Below, piece after piece: positions 60,162 through 64,000 of a stretch of DNA of 64,000 nucleotides. A model generated the notes under the pieces. It was not told the DNA's origin. It worked only from the letters and a program-made list of their open reading frames with translations, and made no database searches. The translations under genes were made by a program, and so were the position numbers. This DNA is from Ga0077555 sp964500805 (lineage in GTDB: Bacteria; Pseudomonadota; Alphaproteobacteria; Rhizobiales; Hyphomicrobiaceae). The stretch lies in assembly GCA_964500805.1 (NCBI GenBank), contig CAZCQH010000002.1:62001-126000 (forward strand), given 5' to 3'. Position 1 is the first letter of the stretch, and every line of letters starts with the position of its first letter.

Positions 60162-61571
60162 TTACGGGCCGTGCTGGCGGCGAAGCATCTCGAAGACGGC
60201 GCGCACGGCATTGGTTTCGCCGCCCTTGGGGCCCAGCGCCTTTGGTGCCGGGCGCCAGCCATAGATGTCGAAATGCATGAACGAGCGTGCCCTGGTCACG
60301 AAGCGCTTCAGGAACAAGGCCCCGACGATCGAACCGGCAAACCCGCCCTCGGCGACGTTGTTCATGTCGGCGACAGGGCTATCGATCCAGCTCTCGTAGG
60401 GTGTGGCGAGCGGCATGCGCCACACCGGATCGCCAACAGCGGCGGCTGCCGCATCGAGTGCGCGCGCTGCCTCGTCGTCGTTGGTGAAGTAGGGTGCGAT
60501 CTCGGGCCCAACTGCTACGCGCGCGGCACCGGTGAGCGTGGCAAAGGTGATGATGCGATCCGGTACGTCGTCATCGGCGAGCGATAGCGCATCAGCGAGC
60601 ACAAGACGGCCTTCCGCGTCCGTGTTGCCGATCTCGACCGTCTTGCCGGCCCTGCTCTTGATCACATCGCCCGGACGGAAGGCATTGCCTGAGACACTGT
60701 TTTCGGCGGCCGGAATGAGCAGGCGGAGAGACAGGTTCAGGTCCGCGCTCAATATCATGTCCGCCAGGGCCAGGGCCGCCGCGGCGCCGCCCATGTCCTT
60801 CTTCATCAGCAGCATGGCACTCGACGGTTTGATGTCGAGGCCGCCCGTGTCGAAGCAAATGCCCTTGCCGATGATGGTGAGCTTAGGCGCACCCTTCTTC
60901 TCGGCGACGAGATCGATCAGGCGCGGCGCACGGGGGCTTGCCTTTCCAACCGCGTGAATGAGCGGAAAATTGCGATTGATGAGCTCGTTACCGATGATCG
61001 AGGCGACAGGGGCGCTATAGCTCGCGGCCAGAGTGCGTACTGCCTTCTCCAGCTCCTCGGGCCCCATGTCGTTGGGTGGCGTATTGATGAGATCACGGCC
61101 CATCGATACGGCCTTGATCGTGCTGAGGATCGGCTTCGCAGCGATGCCGGACGGCAGCTTCAATCGGGGCAGCGGTTCCCCGTTGCCGGATTTGTAGCGG
61201 CGGAAGCGATAAGCGCCCAGGCCCCATGCGATAGCGCCGAGCGCGGCATCGGGTGGCGCCTGAGCTAAGCTATAGTCCCCGGCCGGCAGCACACCAGGCA
61301 GAACACCGAGCGACGTCGACGCCGGCTCTGCGCCAGGCTTTTCGTAGTCGCCGAGGCCCAGCACGGCACCCGCCACGCTGCCATCGGCGCCCGGCAGCAC
61401 GGCATGCTTGCGCGCCGCGGCCTTGAACCCGAGCCCCCGCAACCAGGTAGCCTGCTGCGGCGCGAGCGAGCGCATCAGCTCCTCGAGCCCAGATGGGCGC
61501 ACGCACCAGACCGGTCGCGTTGGACCTGAGTAGTCGGAGGGCAGAATCAACTCGGAGGCGGAAGCGGTCAT
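60162..61571 (-). CDS. M17 leucyl-aminopeptidase-family protein
   Basis: The 469-aa protein is an M17 di-metal aminopeptidase. Segments are LTIIGKGICFDTGGLDIKPS with Lys and Asp ligands, MLLMKKDMGGAAAALALA, and the family signature NTDAEGRLVLADAL. It removes N-terminal residues from peptides, perhaps including cell-wall peptides, given the NlpC/P60 gene downstream. The ribosome-binding site before ATG 61571 is weak. The next gene to the right is divergent. Confidence 0.9.
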   Translation of the reverse strand: MTASASELILPSDYSGPTRPVWCVRPSGLEELMRSLAPQQATWLRGLGFKAAARKHAVLPGADGSVAGAVLGLGDYEKPGAEPASTSLGVLPGVLPAGDYSLAQAPPDAALGAIAWGLGAYRFRRYKSGNGEPLPRLKLPSGIAAKPILSTIKAVSMGRDLINTPPNDMGPEELEKAVRTLAASYSAPVASIIGNELINRNFPLIHAVGKASPRAPRLIDLVAEKKGAPKLTIIGKGICFDTGGLDIKPSSAMLLMKKDMGGAAAALALADMILSADLNLSLRLLIPAAENSVSGNAFRPGDVIKSRAGKTVEIGNTDAEGRLVLADALSLADDDVPDRIITFATLTGAARVAVGPEIAPYFTNDDEAARALDAAAAAVGDPVWRMPLATPYESWIDSPVADMNNVAEGGFAGSIVGALFLKRFVTRARSFMHFDIYGWRPAPKALGPKGGETNAVRAVFEMLRRQHGP

Positions 61572-61750
61572 GGCAGCTCGAATCCGGAGGCGATGACCCG
61601 TTGTAACGGCAGCCCGCTGTCCGGCTCAACTATCAACGGTGCAGAGCACATCTTTATTCAACACTTAAGCATTTGTTGACGGCTGTCTCACAAAATGACG
61701 GTCGTGAGCCCAAGTCAGAAGGACTGCGCCTGGAGCGCAGCAGCGAACCA

Positions 61751-62767
61751 ATGCCCCACATGACGATTCCGTCTCTGGCCTGTGCCGGCCGTGCTCTGAC
61801 ACTTGCTGCAGCCCTCACTCTCGGCGCCTGTGCTTCCGGCGGTGACTTCGGCCTAGGTCTCGGCTCCAGCGAGACGAGCAGCGCCGATGCGGCACCCGGC
61901 CCGCAGTCGGACCTCGATAAGGCAACAGCCTATTGGGGCAAAAAGGCGCAAGAGAACCCGGCCGACAGCAAGGCGACGATAAATTATGTGCGCAACCTGA
62001 AGGCGCTTGGCCGCAAGCAGGACGCGCTCGCTGCAATCCAGGCGGGCTATCTGTTCAACGGCGAAAACAAGGAATACCTGTCTGAGTATGGCCGCCTCGC
62101 GCTCGACGCGGGCCAAGTCAATCTCGCCGCGCAGCTGCTCGAGCGTGCCGATGATCCAGCGAAACCGGATTGGCGGGTGCTCTCGGCTCGCGGCACCGTG
62201 CTTGCGAAGCAGGGTGAGTACAAGAATTCGATTGCGTACTTCGAGCGCGCCCGTGAGCTCGCACCAGGCCAGGCTTCGGTATTGAACAATCTGGCCATGG
62301 CCTACACCATGGACGGCCAGGCCGACCGGGCGGAGGAACTTCTGCGGCAAGCCCAAGGCCAAGGCAGCAGCGATCCGCGCGTGCAGCAGAACCTGGCGCT
62401 CGTCCTCAGCCTGCAGGGCAAGTCTGCCGAGGCCAAGGCTCTCGGTGGAGAAGGCGCGCCGAACTTCGACGTGCCCGAGCCGCAACCGCACATCACGGTG
62501 CAGAAAAGCGCGAAAGCCACCGCCAAGGCAGGCAAGAACGACGCCTTCAGCCCCGCAGCTGGTGCTGTCGCAAACGCCTCGGCTTCGGCGCCGGTCACTC
62601 AGGTGACTGCGACCTCGCTCGAGCCCGATGAGATCATGAAGGCCGCGATGAAAGCTGAGGAGGCGAAGAAGAAGGCCGAAGCCAAGACCGATCCGTCGTC
62701 GAAAAAGCGCAAGCAGACCGTGGCCTCTGCCGACGACGTTCCAGGCCTGAAGGGCTCGACGCCGTAA
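61751..62767 (+). CDS. TPR lipoprotein, TadD-like
   Basis: The 338-aa protein has a lipoprotein signal peptide with lipobox LGAC (TLAAALTLGACAS). About four to five tetratricopeptide repeats follow, for example ARGTVLAKQGEYKNSIAYFERARELAP and NLAMAYTMDGQADRAEELLRQA in order. The C-terminal third is Ala/Lys-rich and low in complexity. TadD is the pilotin-like lipoprotein for the Tad secretin; no tad gene is adjacent, but a TadG-like gene lies at 26.8 kb. ATG 61751 or 61760 may be used. Confidence 0.8.
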   Translation: MPHMTIPSLACAGRALTLAAALTLGACASGGDFGLGLGSSETSSADAAPGPQSDLDKATAYWGKKAQENPADSKATINYVRNLKALGRKQDALAAIQAGYLFNGENKEYLSEYGRLALDAGQVNLAAQLLERADDPAKPDWRVLSARGTVLAKQGEYKNSIAYFERARELAPGQASVLNNLAMAYTMDGQADRAEELLRQAQGQGSSDPRVQQNLALVLSLQGKSAEAKALGGEGAPNFDVPEPQPHITVQKSAKATAKAGKNDAFSPAAGAVANASASAPVTQVTATSLEPDEIMKAAMKAEEAKKKAEAKTDPSSKKRKQTVASADDVPGLKGSTP

Positions 62768-62799
62768 TCGCCGCGCTTTCGAACCACTGCCGCAAATGG

Positions 62800-62823
62800 G
62801 AACGGGCCCCGCGGGGCCCGTTC
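62800..62823. terminator. Bidirectional GC-rich hairpin between tadD-like gene and rpsA
   Basis: GAACGGGCCCC and GGGGCCCGTTC form a long perfect stem with a very short loop, lying between convergent genes. It can end both transcripts. Confidence 0.6.
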
Positions 62824-62873
62824 GATTGTCGGAGATGGCACGTTTCGATGAACCTGCCTGGTCGGAACGAGGC

Positions 62874-64000
62874 TCACTCCTTGGCTTCGTCGCCTTCGCG
62901 CTTCTTCAGCGCGGCCTTGAAGATATCTCCAAGCGAGGCGCCTGAGTCGGACGAGCCGTACTGGGCGACTGCCTGCTTCTCCTCCGCGATTTCCAACGCC
63001 TTGATCGACAGCGAAATGCGGCGTGAGTGCTTGTCGAACTGCAGCACCTGCGCGTCCACCTTGTCGCCAACGTTGAAGCGCTCGGGGCGCTGTTCGGACC
63101 GGTCACGCGACAGATCCGAACGCTTGATGTAGCTGGTGATGTCGGTGTCGGCGACCTTGACCTGGATGCCGTTCGACTCGACCTGGACGACCTCGCACGT
63201 CACTGCGTAGCCCTTCTTGTACTTGCCATGCGTATCCATCGGATCGCCGGCCAGCTGCTTGATGCCGAGCGAGATGCGNNNNNNNNNNGTCGCCTGACTT
63301 CTGCCAGTCGAGGTCGGAGAGGTGGACCATGCCGTCCACGCCACCATCGAGGCCAATGAAGAGCCCGAACTCGGTGATATTGCGCACCGGGCCCTCGACC
63401 GTCGAGCCCTTCGGATGGGCGGTGAGGAAGGCATCCCACGGATTCTCCTGGGTCTGCTTCAGTCCCAGCGAGATGCGCCGCTTGTTGGGATCGACCTCGA
63501 GGATCTGGACGTCCACTTCCTGGCTTGTCGAGACGATCTTGCCGGGATGGACGTTCTTCTTGGTCCAGCTCATCTCGGAGACGTGGATCAGACCCTCGAC
63601 GCCGGGCTCGAGCTCTACGAAGGCGCCGTAGTCGGCGATGTTCGTGACCGTGCCCTTGAAGCGTGCGCCGACCGGATACTTCGCCTCGATGCCCTGCCAC
63701 GGATCAGCGAGCAGCTGCTTCATGCCGAGGCTGATGCGCTGCGTCTCCGGGTTGATGCGGATGATCTGCACCTTCACGGTGTCACCGACATTGACCACGT
63801 CGGAGGGGTGATTGACGCGGCGCCACGCCATGTCGGTGACGTGGAGCAGGCCGTCGATGCCGCCAAGATCGATGAACGCGCCGTAATCGGTGATGTTCTT
63901 GACCACGCCGTCGATGACCTGGCCTTCGGCGAGGCGTGCGACGATCTCGGAGCGCTGCTCGGCGCGCGTCTCTTCCAGCACGGAGCGGCGCGAGACGACG
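62874..64000 (-). CDS. rpsA: 30S ribosomal protein S1, C-terminal part, with an assembly gap
   Basis: The protein enters the window at 64000 and ends at 62874. S1 RNA-binding repeats are visible: DYGAFIDLGGIDGLLHVTDMAW, DYGAFVELEPGVEGLIHVSEMSW, FGLFIGLDGGVDGMVHLSDLDW and a last one, IQVKVADTDITSYIKRSDLS, each ending in RISLG-type strands. S1 brings mRNA to the 30S subunit. Ten Ns at 63279-63288 interrupt the gene between GDWQKSGD-type sequence and RISLGIKQLAGDP. The frame does not continue across 10 bases, so the gap size is a placeholder. About 23 residues are missing by comparison with normal S1. The C-terminal tail GDEAKE is complete. Confidence 0.93.
63279..63288. other. Assembly gap (10 N) inside rpsA
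   Basis: The N run falls exactly between two codons of rpsA on the minus strand. Ten is not a multiple of three, so the two halves lie in different frames only because of the placeholder. It must not be read as a frameshift or pseudogene. Confidence 0.95.

Noticed and set aside
62874..63981. Frameshifted rpsA pseudogene
   Set aside because: The frame change arises only from the 10-N placeholder; both flanking sequences are intact S1.

Overview
The window reads as high-GC alphaproteobacterial chromosome, most likely from the order Hyphomicrobiales (Rhizobiales). The evidence is an AddAB recombination pair, a Usg-family protein, an HWE-type sensor kinase, GGAAC-N16/17-CGTT promoters of the EcfG general-stress sigma factor, a TsaE-AmgK fusion next to MurU, an H-NS/HvrA-like protein and a CIRCE-controlled groEL. 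I found no insertion sequence, prophage, CRISPR array, rRNA or intact tRNA. A 10-base N run (63279-63288) inside rpsA shows that the sequence comes from a draft scaffold.

Region by region. 0-5.7 kb is a stress island: a MASE1-PAS-HWE kinase-receiver hybrid, then MgtC, a DUF883/membrane-protein pair and a DUF892 ferritin-like protein. The last three transcription units each have a perfect EcfG-type promoter. 5.7-17.9 kb carries a polysaccharide NDP-sugar dehydratase, recR, a SnoaL-like protein, amtB behind a sigma-54-like promoter, an EstB-like serine hydrolase, an aminotransferase, ftsK, a LolA-family carrier, a possible small RNA and a GNAT acetyltransferase. 17.9-23.3 kb is a co-directional minus-strand cassette: a small unknown protein, an aldo/keto reductase, three phytanoyl-CoA-dioxygenase-family enzymes, a SnoaL-like protein and a lone LamB/YcsF protein. 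Its substrate is unknown.

23.5-30 kb holds a bactofilin, an amidase, a PCu(A)C copper chaperone, HPr, a TadG-like protein with a von Willebrand domain, and ahcY behind a palindromic operator. 30-42 kb is a tight plus-strand operon: PAS histidine kinase, tsaE-amgK fusion, murU, addB, addA. It links tRNA t6A synthesis, cell-wall sugar recycling and double-strand-break repair. 42-54.6 kb contains trxA, a small secreted protein, folC, a D-aminoacylase-like hydrolase, RidA, a truncated VOC protein, an M20 amidohydrolase, an HTH regulator, two Nudix genes flanking an EamA transporter, a DUF3604 protein and usg. 54.9-64 kb has an H-NS-like gene, a solitary groEL (no groES beside it) with CIRCE, a second HTH regulator sharing the C-terminal domain of the first, an NlpC/P60 hydrolase, an M17 aminopeptidase, a TadD-like TPR lipoprotein and the 3' part of rpsA.

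The main items for follow-up are the triple-PhyH cassette, the pair of HTH regulators with a shared unnamed C-terminal domain, the EcfG island, the groES-less CIRCE groEL, and two places where intrinsic terminators end transcripts with no evident gene.
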